Positions 46,565 to 57,299 of a stretch of 64,000 nt of DNA are shown one piece after another. Location: positions 158,085,983 through 158,149,982 of the forward strand of contig CM038216.1 in the NCBI GenBank assembly GCA_021442155.1, written 5' to 3'. The notes under the pieces were generated by a model that was not told where the DNA came from, ran no database searches, and saw only the letters and a list, made by a program, of their open reading frames with translations. The position numbers were made by a program, and so were the translations under genes. This DNA comes from Cymbidium sinense. Taxonomy: Eukaryota > Streptophyta > Magnoliopsida > Asparagales > Orchidaceae. How positions within the stretch are numbered: position 1 is the first letter of the stretch; each line of letters starts with the position of its first letter.

Positions 46565-48600
46565 CACATATGGATCTTTTTTTTTCAATATGTTCACACT
46601 TATTGAATAGAAAGTCCATTTGTAAACAAAATTAAAATTTTCAAAAAAAAAAAAAGCACATGTGAGTATCTTCATTTAATATATACTTAGGTTTTTTCAG
46701 TAAAGATTTCATTCCTAATTAAAAATAAAATATCATTTAGGAAATCCCACTTAAACATATCTCACATATATTTTTAAGTTGGAATTCCTCTCTTTCAAAA
46801 AGCAACAATCACACACAAAATAAAAAATATCATATTTTAAAAAAAAAAAATTAATCTCCATTCTAGATACTTAAATTTATTGAATGGAGGTCCTCTTTTC
46901 AAAAAAATCAAAATCAACGATCATATTTCAAAATATTTCAAACACACATTTGGAACTTCATTAAGCATAATCAAATTTGCTAAATGAAGATCTCAAATCC
47001 AAAATCAAAATCCAATTTTTTTTCAAAATTCTAAACATATTTTCGAACTTCATTTAACATACACAAATTTGTTAAGTAAGGTTTCCAAAATCAAAATCCA
47101 AAAATTTTCAAAATGCATTTTAGAACTTCATTTAACATACACAAATTTGTTAAGTAAGTTTCCAAAATCAAAATCAAAAATTTTCAAAATTCTAAACATT
47201 TGAACTTCATTTAACATACACAAATTTGTTAAGTAAAAAAAATCAAAAAATTTTCAAATTCTAAACACATTTTGGAACTTCATTTAACATACAAATTTGT
47301 TAAGTAAGGTTTCCAAAATAAAATTCCAAAAATTTCAAAATTGTAAACACACATTTTGGAACTTCATTTAACATACATAAGTAAGGTTTCCAAAATCAAA
47401 ATCAAAAAAAATTAATTCTAAACACATTTTGGAACTTCATTTAACAAACACAAATTTGGTAAGTAAGGTTTCCAAAATCAAAATAATTTTTTTTTAAAAT
47501 TCTAAACACATTTGGAACTTCACTTAACTACCCAAATTTGTTAAGTGAAGTCCCCAAATCCCAAAACTCGAAAAATTGTTTAAACACACATTTGGAAGTT
47601 CAATTAGCATAATCAAATTTGCTAGGTGATGTTTCCAAATCCAAAATCAAAATCAACAATCACATTAGGAACTTCACTTAACATACTCAAATTTGTTAAG
47701 TGAACTCTCTAAATCTAAAAATTTCAAAATTTTAAAACAATATTTGGGACTTCATTTAAAATACTTAAATTTGTTATGTAAAGTTTCCAAATCAAAAATT
47801 CAAAATTTTTTAAAACATATTTTGGAACTTTAGCTAGCATACTCAAATTTGCTAAGTAAAATTTACAAACTCAAAATAAAAATTTCTCAGATACCTTTAG
47901 AACTTCTTCTCTTAGCATACCAGATTTGTTAAGGAGAAGTTTCCATTTTTCAAAATAAAAAATGAAATCAAACTTTTAAACACACAATTTGGAATTTCAT
48001 TTAGATAAATACTAATGAAATTTCCATTTCATAAAATCAAGTGGGATTTCATCTTTAGCGTAATAAATTTGCTAAAGTTGAATCTCTACTTTCAATCATT
48101 TCAAAAACAAAACAAAACACTTAGGATTCTCTTAGCATACTAAATTTGCTAAAGGATCCTACCCTTTTCAAAAATCAAAATTTTTCTAAACAAATGAAAC
48201 ACTTAGGATTTTCTTAGCAAACCTAAATTTGCTAAGAATCTTATTTTTCAAAACAAAAACATACTTGGATTCCTTACTTAGCATACCTAAATTTGCTAAG
48301 TAGGAATTCCAAAATTTTCCAAAATAAAAACAAAATAAAATTTTCAAAAAAATAAACAAACACTTTCACTTTACTCAACATACCTAAATTTGCTAAATAA
48401 GTGAAAATTCCAAAACTTTCAAACAAAACAAAATCATTTGACCCTTACTTTAACATACCCAAATTTATTAAAGTAAATGGTCATCCAAATCACAAAAAAT
48501 CAAATTCAATGAACCTATGGAAGCATCCTATGAAAATTTTGAATCCATATTTCAACATACTCAAATTTATTGAAGTTTGGATTTATATTCAAATTTTTCT
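46565..48600 (+). repeat. Array of hairpin units with covarying stems
   Basis: About 20 units, roughly 75-110 bp each, consist of an A/C-rich spacer ('ccaaaatcaaaatcaaaaat') and an inverted repeat around a conserved loop (ATAC..AAATT). The stems differ yet stay paired: CTCCATTC/GAATGGAG (46856/46882), CTTCACTTAAC/GTTAAGTGAAG (47518/47540), TTCACTTAAC/GTTAAGTGAA (47673/47695), TTCTTAGCA/TGCTAAGAA (48211/48230), TACTTTAA/TTAAAGTA with TGACC/GGTCA (48446/48468), and AATCCA/TGGATT with TTTCAA/TTGAAG (48542/48578). Units at 46956-47460 are the most alike. The array sits between the LTR and the first ORF, in the leader or LTR end. Function is unknown. Confidence 0.85.
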
Positions 48601-48827
48601 TTCAATCAATCTCTTCCAATTCATTTGAACACCACTTAACACTTCCAAGCTGTTGGATGTGGGTTTAAATTTTCAAAATTCAAAAATTCAAAATCTATGG
48701 AGACAGAAAACTATTGCAAGTTCATTTCTCATTGCAGATTTCTTTCAGCCAGTGTAGTTTTCAGTTTTAGTTTCAAGTCAGTGCAATGGCAGGTTCATAG
48801 AAATTTGTCTTTACATTCCCTCACGGC
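48601..48827. other. Leader end, primer site not identified
   Basis: GTGCAATGGCAGGTTCATAG near 48782 has the CA/TGG layout of an LTR end plus primer site, but the bases after TGG match no tRNA end I know. No convincing primer-binding site was found. Confidence 0.3.
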
Positions 48828-50100
48828 GTGGATCTAGCCTTGGATCTGGCTAACTTCCCTCATTTGGATCATACCCATTTGATCCACTTTGGCCATGGAT
48901 TTGAGGGGGCCAAGATCACTTGTGAGGGCATTCCCCTCACAACAGTAGAAGAAGATGGGTGCGGAAGCCATCGAGTGACTTACCCTCTCATTCAGAGATC
49001 TCCTCACTGAAGAGGAAAGTTGTGGCAATGCACACTCAGTAAGATCTGCATCCCGCCCAAAGCGTTCATCCTCGAGTGCATGTTGCCTTGCGCAAGACCT
49101 ATCATCTGGGTAAGGTTCCCTAGTTTGGACTTGCCTCCCAACATTTTAGTGTCACACTCCTCTCATCTCCGCACTCCAGAGAAGAACCCATCAAATGATT
49201 CCATACTAAGATAGCTATAGAGCTTAAGGTAGCTGCCAGGTCAAGCATGAATGAGTCTCACATGATTACTTCACCACTGGTTACAGAGAACCGCCATCCT
49301 CTTAGATCGATAGGATTCCGTGAGGATCCGTTCACCTCCTCCGGTGCATTTACAGCAGTGAGTAGGTCAGACGTCACCTTCACATGCTCTACACTGTAGG
49401 CATGACTCAAAGTCCGGTGCTCAATTGATTTACGATCTATTATCCCCATAGTGTGGGAGGCATCTGAGAGCTGAGGCCCATACATCATATATCACAGAGA
49501 GCAGGAGATTCAGCCAATCAGCCGCTTTGGTCTACTTTCCACTCGCTTACCGATCATATTGAAGTATCCTCCTCACGGGACCCATCATAAGAGGGCCTCA
49601 GACATAGAGTCCATGGTGTCTCCACCCCACCACTCTACCCCACGTCCACCATCGCCAGTGCAGGTTCTAGCATCACCCATTCCATCCAAGGCCATGAAGG
49701 CCGCATCCGGGGAGAAATGTATTCTGGTGATCCCAATACGCCAAGGGGACTCTTCCTACACCATTATGGGGTGAACTATCCGCCGACCTTTTCCCTAGTG
49801 GTGCGAAGGAATGGCGACCGCATGGTTTCCTTCACCAACTCCACCCATTCAGCTGGATGTGGAGATGATGACTACTATCATGGATATTCCAAATGATAGT
49901 TCAGTGCCAACAGTAGTAGAGGATCATTCCAGGATTGTTACCCCTATTACAGCCAGCATAAGTCAGGATTATCATTCTTCTAGTGAGCACAATCCATATA
50001 GGATTAACTCCAGAGGTCGTGCCTCGGTAATGATAGAATCACCAGCTATTTGTATATAAAGTTAGATTGATCCTTAGATGAGATAGTTGCACACTATTTT
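48828..50100 (+). pseudogene. Degenerate ORF upstream of gag
   Basis: 48828-49214 stays in one frame with a single TGA at 49008, giving about 128 residues (for example LDHTHLIHFGHGFEGAKITC and LSKICIPPKAFILECMLPC). Further short open pieces follow to about 50060 in other frames; base composition stays coding-like (higher GC than the flanks). I do not recognise the protein. Some Tat elements, such as Ogre, have an extra ORF in exactly this place, so this may be its remnant. An unrelated captured gene cannot be excluded. Confidence 0.5.
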
Positions 50101-50539
50101 ATGGAGAAGAAGGAGATCTTAGGGTATGCATGAAGATGAAGATATGATCCCAACGAAGATGACTTAATGGGGATTCACGGATGCATGGTCGATACTAGAG
50201 GTTCTCTTCTTAGAGCAGAGGCCATGGAAGGTGATGAGGTTGATCAAGGAGACATTGCAGAATCACCCATCACCCTATGAAAAGAAGAATAGATTGCAGA
50301 TGGTGAAGTTGTAAGACAGAAGGCGAGCTTTTAAGCAAGCCCTTCCAGCTCATTCTAGACACGCAATAACCCAACTAGTGCATGTCTTAGATCCAGTTAA
50401 GACTCTACCTCGAGCAAGGTAGACTAATCTATATAGAAGAAGTGGATACCTCCATACATGAAAAAGATTTGAAATTCATGTAAAGGTGAAGGAATCTTGG
50501 CTCAGCCTGGGAGGATCTGGGTAGACCCTACCTAGAGGA

Positions 50540-51130
50540 ATTCGATGATATCCAATATCCCAAGGGTTTTATGCCTCCTTCCTTCAAGAGCTTTGATGGT
50601 AATGGGAATTCGAGGCAACATATAGCTCACTTCAGGGCTAGTTGTTACTATGCAAGTGGCAGCGACGCTTTACTCTTTAGACTCCTTGTTAGTAGCCTAG
50701 CGGGTATCGCTTTTGATTGGTATGCTGAACTGCCCAACGATTTAGTTAAGGTATTTGCTAAGTTAGAGCAACTCTTCATCAAGAGATTTGCTGGAGATCA
50801 TCAAATGATTACTGTAGGTGACTCATTGTAGCCCAACAGCACTCCAGTGAGTCACTTGTTGATTATATTCTTCGCTGACATAACTTGAGTATGAAGTGTG
50901 AACCACAGCTGTCTGAATAGCATGTCATTGAGATTCTCTTGAAGAATATCCATGGCCTGGTCGCCTTCATGCTTAAGGGCTTCACCATAAAGACATTTGA
51001 GAAGCTAATCAATAGGACAACTAGTCTACAAGGAGAAGCCAAATAGTTGCCTTTTCCAGATCAGTTGCCAAAGAAGAAATCCCAAAAGGTTTATGAGAAG
51101 AAACCTGGAGCAATAGCAGCAGTTGACATG
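50540..51130 (+). pseudogene. Tat-type gag capsid, broken
   Basis: Reads YPKGFMPPSFKSFDGNGNSR, then LLFRLLVSSLAGIAFDWYAE, then LEQLFIKRFAGDHQMITVG. After a TAG at 50829 the rest continues in shifted frames: ESLVDYILR, HNLSMKCEPQLSE and IEILLKNIHGLVAFMLKGF. It is the plus-strand counterpart of the gag at 10303-10983, clearly related but distinct. The capsid would form the replication particle. At least three disabling changes are present. Confidence 0.87.
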
Positions 51131-51570
51131 GAGAAGCAGCCAGCTAGAGATCAGTCCAAGAGACCATGACCTTAGTAGCCTCCACCTCTTTTACCACCAC
51201 CAACGTAGCCATACCAGCCTTCGACTCAGCCACACGACAAACACCGCCACCATACCACCATCACACAGATGCATATCCGCCGCTGGTATTATGGTCCACC
51301 TACTATATTAGATAAGTTAAACAACCTTATTCTTTTAAGAGGGAGGTAATCAAAAAATCTTTAAGAATCTCTTAAAGAAACTTGATTTTCAGCTACCCGA
51401 GCCTAGGAGACTGGAGGAAGTTGACAAAAGTCATGATCCAAACTTTTTCCCTTACCATCGAATGCTAGGCCACATTTTGGAGGACTGCTGTACATTCAAG
51501 GATTGACTTGAACACAATTTCAAGATTGATGCTATCATTATCGCAAAGGAATCCTTGTGAATAACCTTCC
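51131..51570 (+). pseudogene. gag C-terminal Cys/His motif, altered
   Basis: A Pro/Gln-rich stretch precedes LPEPRRLEEVDKSHDPN near 51398 and then FFPYHRMLGHILEDCCTFKD. In relatives the motif begins CPYHR; here the first Cys is Phe, so a zinc ligand is lost. The remaining His, His and Cys positions are kept. The frame is interrupted by a TGA right after CTFKD. Confidence 0.78.
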
Positions 51571-52370
51571 CCCATTAGGTAATCCTTGGGGATACAAGTG
51601 ATCATACTACCAAAGAAGGTTGGGACATCTCTTTATCTAAAACTCTAAGAAAATAACTAAGATCAAGAAGCTTTCCTTAGTGAGTCACCAAACCTCCAAC
51701 ACAAAGGAAGGTTTGCAAGTTGCCAGTGCCAACTCTAGGAAAGTGGGAGCTCAGCAGCAGCAGCATCATGTGTCAGTCCGGGAAAGCCCCTTATCATAAC
51801 TATCGATTGTGTCCAAACTCTAGCCTTCAGTTGCAGCTTCCACTCCGGCGGCTTATTCCATTTTAGCTAGTTCTTCTATTTCTTCTACTAGTAGAACTCT
51901 TGTATCAACGGATAAGGGCATCAAATCTCTTACTCCACTCACTCTACTTGATTTGTACTTTGTACCCCCAAATACTTCCAAGAAATTGAAGAATAAAGCT
52001 GATTTGAATTACATCTATGTCTCTTCTGATGAGTTGTCTTCTTATATTCCTAACTATAACTCTTCAAGTCTAATTAACTATAACAATTTTGATCTTCCTT
52101 TTTCTGATTTAGAGTTGGACTTTTCAACTCTGAATACTATGAGTTCACCTCTTGAGATGGACTTGGAATCATCTGATTTTGAGAGTCCCATAGGAGAAGC
52201 GTGGTGAGCCTAAAAGTGCGTAGACTTGCCACCACCTTGCCTCTAGAGATTACCAAGTCAACCTCCAGTGGCAAGGTTCAACCTCTAGGCGCACCTCTAT
52301 AGGGGAAACAAGTCATTAGTACGATGAGAAGCCCTTCCACAGATGCTCCACCCTTGGATATGCTGTGAAG
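51571..52370 (+). pseudogene. Linker between gag and protease, Ser-rich, broken
   Basis: Low-complexity sequence with an open stretch at 51953-52207 (Ser/Asn/Leu-rich, including PLEMDLESSDFESPIGEAW). No domain recognised. Frameshifts at both ends. Its position matches the linker on the minus strand at 7200-7860. Confidence 0.5.
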
Positions 52371-53280
52371 ATCACCAAGGTGGACTACAACATCCTTTCT
52401 CATCTAAGAAAGTTTTCATCTAAGCTAAGAATATGATGCTCTTGTCTTATCCAAAGAGATGAGGGAATCACTAATCCCTCCTTGATCTAAATATGCTTAG
52501 CTCAGCTGACCGCTATAGGTGAGGAAGCACACTATGTAAAAGAAGCCAAGGGATCACCTTCATGATGAAGACCTTCTGGGAGACTTGGAGCACAACCATC
52601 CTATACATTAAAATTGACATGGAGTTTGACTACCGGGTTCTCGTGGATTCAGGTGCATCAGTAAACATTATGAGTCTAAAGACCCTTGCCTATTTGAAGA
52701 TTGACATATATACTCTCTGAGGAGATAGGATGATTTTGAGAGGATTCAATGATCAAGGTGAGTTGGCTTTAGGTTCCATAGTGTTACGTTGGAGATCGGA
52801 CTGAAGACCAAGTTCTACATCATTGATTGAATACTTCATTCACACTTTGCTTGGTAGGCATTGGATACATTAGAAGATTGTTCCATCCTCCCTTCATCAA
52901 GTTCTAAAAGATGAAATTGAGTACCGTGTCAACGGGGATGAAAAGCCATTCTTAGTTAAAGAGGTTGAGATCTATGAGGATGTGACCTACTATCTTCCTC
53001 AAAACATCCTTTCTTGTGAACTTGGACAAAATTCAAATGCAATTACAAATGCAAAAGAAAATGAAGCTAAAGAAAAGATAAAAGAAATGAAAAAAATAAA
53101 AGTCCAAGTGAGCAAGAAAGGGGAATTAAAGAAGAAGTGGATCCGCATAACACATTCCACCCATAGTTCATTCCATCATATGGATATGTGGGTAGGATGG
53201 CTCAACCTCCACCATGTAGAGATAAAGATAGAAATAGAGGCAATTCCAGAGGTGGAAGACCCCCTAGTTGGCCTTTAATC
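52371..53280 (+). pseudogene. Retropepsin of the Tat-type element, broken
   Basis: VDYNILSHLRKF near 52382 is the pre-protease segment. FDYRVLVDSGASVNIMSLKT near 52625 contains an intact DSGAS active site, unlike DPSSS in the minus-strand remnant. MILRGFNDQGELALGS and, after shifts, LLGRHWIH and VPSSLHQVLKDEIEYRV complete the fold. A 98-residue charged frame (52982-53278) follows. Stops and frameshifts inside the fold make it non-functional. Confidence 0.85.
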
Positions 53281-54860
53281 AATAGAGGTCGTTTTCCAAT
53301 TTATAGGAGTACCCCTACTATTCACATAGACTTGGAATCCAGTTTGGAGGATTAGTCCAATGTGATTAGTATACAACCCAACCCCTCTCAGTGGGTTTTA
53401 TTGAAGGTGACTTTCAATCTAGCCAGAGATAAAGACCAGGCCTCCAAGCAAAACAAAGTATTCAAATCTGATTTATGTGAAACTATTCGGAAGCAGTTGG
53501 GAACCTTAGCTCTTACCTCACTTACATATTAGAAAGTTGAAGGTTTAGTAGTTAAGGAAGTCCCTAAGTCTTCTAGTGACACAAAATAGAAGAGGTTCTT
53601 TTTGGGTTCATCATCCTCAAGTTCAGAGCTCGATGTAGGACTTGAGGAAGACACTTTTAAAGAATTAATGGAATTATCTTTTGATTTTTACTCACCTTGT
53701 GTTCAAAATCTTATACAAAAAGATTTAGTTCCTCACACTTGGTCCAAGTACAAATCAAAATATTTTGAAAAATTATGGAACAATATAGACAGGGAAGCAC
53801 AATCAAGAGCATGACTACGATTTAGCACAATGAGTACAATTGATGATGAAGATTATTTCCTAATTGTTACCAATCATTTAAAATCTGATAGGTTCTTCTC
53901 ACACATCCCTAACTCTCATAAGAATGTGTGTTTAAAAACTTCAGATGATCAAGATGATCTCCAAGTTAAAGAGGCATTGCCAAAATCTAAAGAGGAGATT
54001 CATTCAACAATCGATAAGCTAAAAGAAATCAACCTCAGGATAGAAGAAAATTCTCACCTGACATACATCAGTTCATTGACGAATAAAGAAGAAACCAATG
54101 ACTTAGTTAAACTATTAACTGAGTTTAAAGACTGCTTCGCATGGAGTTATGAAGAAATGCTTGGATTATCTCTTTACGTTGCAGTCCACAAGTTAGCCAT
54201 AGACCCTAACGTTACCCTTATTAAGCAAGCTCCTAGATGCATGCAATTAGAAATTGAACAATATGTTATTTCTGAAGTCAAGAAATTGATCAATGTTGGT
54301 TTCATCAGGGAAGAAAAATATCCTACCTGGTTAGCTAGTGTCATCCCAATTAAGAAGAAGAATGGCCAAATTCATATTTGCGTCAATTTTAGGGACTTAA
54401 CAAAGCATGTCCTAAGGATGAGTTTCCTTCCTATACCGTAATTAATGGTGGACATTTCATCTCATACGCTTTTCTTTCATGGATGGATCATCCGCTATAA
54501 CCAAATCAAGATATCTCAAGATGAAAGAAACACGCTTTTCAAACCCCAATGAAATCTTCATTATATAGCTTTTCGCCTTAAAATGCGTGCTATACCAACG
54601 GTTCTATGAACTCATCTATCATCAGGTTGTGTGCTATGTTGATGATCTAGTAGTCAAAAGCTTAGAAAAGGAAGACCATCTCTTTTACTTGAGAGTAGTT
54701 TTCAAATGGTTAAGACAATATAACCTCAAGATGAATCTCTTGAAGTGTGCATTCGGAGTCTCTTCAGAGAAATTCCTTGGGTTTGTTGTTCGACACCAAG
54801 GAATAGTAATAGATCCTGAAAAGAATAAAGCTATCTTAGAAATGTGACCTCCTAAGAGTT
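53281..54860 (+). pseudogene. Tat-type reverse transcriptase, broken
   Basis: 53830-54441 is open for 203 residues: ISSLTNKEETNDLVKLLTEF, KDCFAWSYEEMLGLSLYVAV, GFIREEKYPTWLASVIPIKK and NGQIHICVNFRDLTK. The last normally reads VDFRDLN, so a conserved Asp is Asn. The next ~150 bp hold the MDG..GYNQI part in shifted frames. 54587-54847 then has CYVDDLVVKSLEKEDHL with the catalytic YVDD, and LKCAFGVSSEKFLGFVV. The GIYCYKVMPFGLKNAG-type segment is largely deleted. An acidic region (53602-53814) precedes RT. Confidence 0.9.
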
Positions 54861-55400
54861 TAACTCAACTCAGATCCTTTCAAGGACGGCTGCCGTATTT
54901 AAGATGCTTTATCTCAAACTTATCAGGGAGATGCAAACAATTCTCAGTACTTGTCAAAAAGGATATCAAGTTCAAGTGGGATGACAAGTGCCAGCACGCA
55001 TTCAAAGACATCAAAGAATACTTGGTGAAGCCGCCAGTTCTCACAGCCCCTATCCCGGGCAGGCCATTGATCCTTTACACTACTGCATTGGATGACTCTC
55101 TTGACACTCTATTGGCCCAATCCAATGATGAGGGGAAGGAAAGCACACTCTACTACCTCATTCATTGTTTGATCCCTACTGAAGCCAACTATCCACCTCT
55201 TGAGAAACATTGCCTAGCTTTGATCTTTGCATCTCAGAAGTTATGACATTACATGCTTTCTCATAAGGTGAACTTGGTCTCAAGAACCAATCCACTGCAG
55301 TACCTCATAACATGATCAACACTTTTTTGAGGTTTGGCTTATTGGTCCATGATACACTCGTAGTTTGATATCACATTTGTACCCCTCTATGCGATAAAAG
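54861..55400 (+). pseudogene. RNase H of the RT module, broken
   Basis: Follows RT directly: SFQGRLPYLRCFISN-type sequence near 54880, then KPPVLTAPIPGRPLILYTTA (55025) and DDSLDTLLAQSNDEGKEST, then YPPLEKHCLALIFASQKL ending at a TGA. Continues in the next frame with HYMLSHKVNLVSRTNPLQYL and a remnant of the ...LARW...F.I.Y segment. This is the standard plant Gypsy RT-RNase H connection. Confidence 0.85.
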
Positions 55401-55970
55401 GTCAGGCACTAGCGGATTTCTCAGCAGCACACCTACTTCTTGCTGATTCTCCGCTTAGTGATGATCTTCCCAATGAACAAATCATGAACTTAGGGGAGGC
55501 CAACAACTGTCAATGGGAGATGTATTTTAATGGTGTTGATTCTTTTTTTAAAGGTGAAGCACCATGATTTATTCTCCCAGGAAAGGCAGGGGTAGGAATA
55601 GTTCTTCTAACTCCGAACCGTGATGTGATGAGATTCTCATACTATCTTTCCACCCCTGCACCAATAATGAAGTTGAGTATTAGGCTTTAATTGCTGGTTT
55701 GGAGTTAGCCATCACTATCAATGTCAAGAGCATCAACATCTTTGGGGATTCTTAGTTGGTCATCAACCAGATTGCTCGGTCCTACCAGGTCCTCAGGCCC
55801 AAGCTTTGTCATTACTACGAGTATACCATGAAGCTGTTGGCCCAGATTCTCGAACTTACCATCTATAAGGTTCCCTGAGCAGAGAACACAATAGCAAATG
55901 CCTTGGCAAAACTTGCCAAAGAGTTAGCATGTCTGGAAGATGAGTCCATTTCAATAAGGGTCCAAAATAG
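55401..55970 (+). pseudogene. Second RNase H (Tat hallmark), broken
   Basis: NNCQWEMYFNGVDSFFKGEA near 55507 is the start of the extra RNase H; the first catalytic Asp of MYFDG is Asn. It goes on with GKAGVGIVLLTPNRDVMRFS, an alternative-frame ALIAGLELAI, FGDS*LVINQIAR (stop in place of Gln) and NTIANALAKLAKELACLEDE. The order and the FGDS and A.ALAKLA motifs match the remnant at 643-1040. Two RNase H domains in a row support the Tat lineage. Confidence 0.85.
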
Positions 55971-57290
55971 ATAAGTCCTATCCCTTATTGATTCGGAACT
56001 CATCAAGAGACTTTCTCTTGAAGGAGAGGTTGTCATTGCCAAAATGGACAAGGAGTTAGACTGGAGGCAACCGATAAACTACCTCAACAAAAATCTCAAG
56101 CCCATTAGATGAAATAGAGAGCTCTTTCCTATGCTCTTGTTGATGGCACCCTGTATCGATGGTCATTTAACCATATGTGGTTATGTTGTTTAGACAAACA
56201 CGAAGCCTATGGCATTGTAACCGAGGTACACTCAGGTCTATGTGGAGTACATCAATCAGGTCCGAAGATGAAGTCAAAGATCAAAAGACTTGGATACTAT
56301 GTGCCTTCTATGATCACAGATTGCATGGACGTAAATAGGAGATGCCATCAGTGTTAGGTTCACGGTGTGGTCCTCCACCAACCACCCAACATTCTACACC
56401 CTACTTTGGCTTCATGGACATTTGAGTGTTGGGATACCGACATTGTAGGTCCGATCGATCCTCCTTCTTCCAAGGGGCATCGATTCATCTTAGCTGCTAC
56501 TGATTACTTTTTCAAGTGGGTGGAAGCCATCCCACTCAGAGAGGTCACAGCTCACCATGTGCTTCAATTTTTCAGGAACCATATCGTATATAGGTTTGGG
56601 GTGCCTTGAAGAATTATATCCGATAATGGTATTGCATTCAAAAGCACGAAGATCAACAGCTTTGCTAGAAGATATAGTATAGATTGGAGATACTCCACCA
56701 TCTACTATCCCAGAGCTAATGGCTTAGCAGAAGCATTCAAAAAAACTCTCATTCAGATACTAAAGAAGACTCTTAATGATAATAAACGACAGCGGAATGA
56801 GCAGTTGGTTGAATCCTTATGGGCCTACCGCACCACATACCGAACTCCAACTCAGTCTACCCCATTTTCTTTAGTGTATGGGTCCGAAGTCATTCTTCCA
56901 TTAGAAGTTCAACTCCCATCACTAAGGATAGCATTGGGTAACATGATCACTACAAGCAGAATGCAAAGTTGTGGTTAGAAGAGCTCGAAGGTTTGGAGGA
57001 AAGTCGCCTACAGGCGTGCCAGAACCTTGAGTTATACAAGGCCAAAATGATTCAAGCTCACAACAAGCTGGTCTGCCCTAGGTCTTTCTGAGTAGGAGAA
57101 CTTGTGTTAGTCCTAAGGAGACTAATTGTTTCCCATCGAAAGATGGGAGGCAAGTTTGAACCCACTTGGGAAAGCCCATATGTCATAGAGAAGGCCTACC
57201 AAGGAGGATCTTATTAGCTTATTGATTATAAAGGGGAACACCCGATGCTTCCAATTAATGGGCTCTATCTAAAGAAATATTACCCATGAA
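55971..57290 (+). pseudogene. Integrase of the Tat-type element, broken
   Basis: HHCC finger: VHSGLCGVHQSGPKMKSKI, then GYYVPSMITDCMD and CHQC (56230-56355), all ligands kept, then a TAG. Core: CWDTDIVGPIDPPSSKGH (56421), YRFGVP with a TGA, ISDNGIAFKS and RANGLAEAFKKTL, so the Asp, Asp and Glu are all present. LWAYRTTYRTPTQSTPFSLV and YGSEVILPLEVQLPSLRIAL follow. C-terminus: QNLELYKAKMIQAHNKLVC, a TGA, GELVLVLRRLIV, ending GLYLKKYYP about 57287. It catalysed insertion of element DNA; five or more stops disable it. Confidence 0.92.
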
Positions 57291-57299
57291 ACAAAACTT

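Noticed and set aside
46960..47600. CRISPR-like array, because similar units are regularly spaced
   Set aside because: The spacers are themselves repetitive and AT-rich, the repeats are palindromic and diverged, and the context is a plant retrotransposon.
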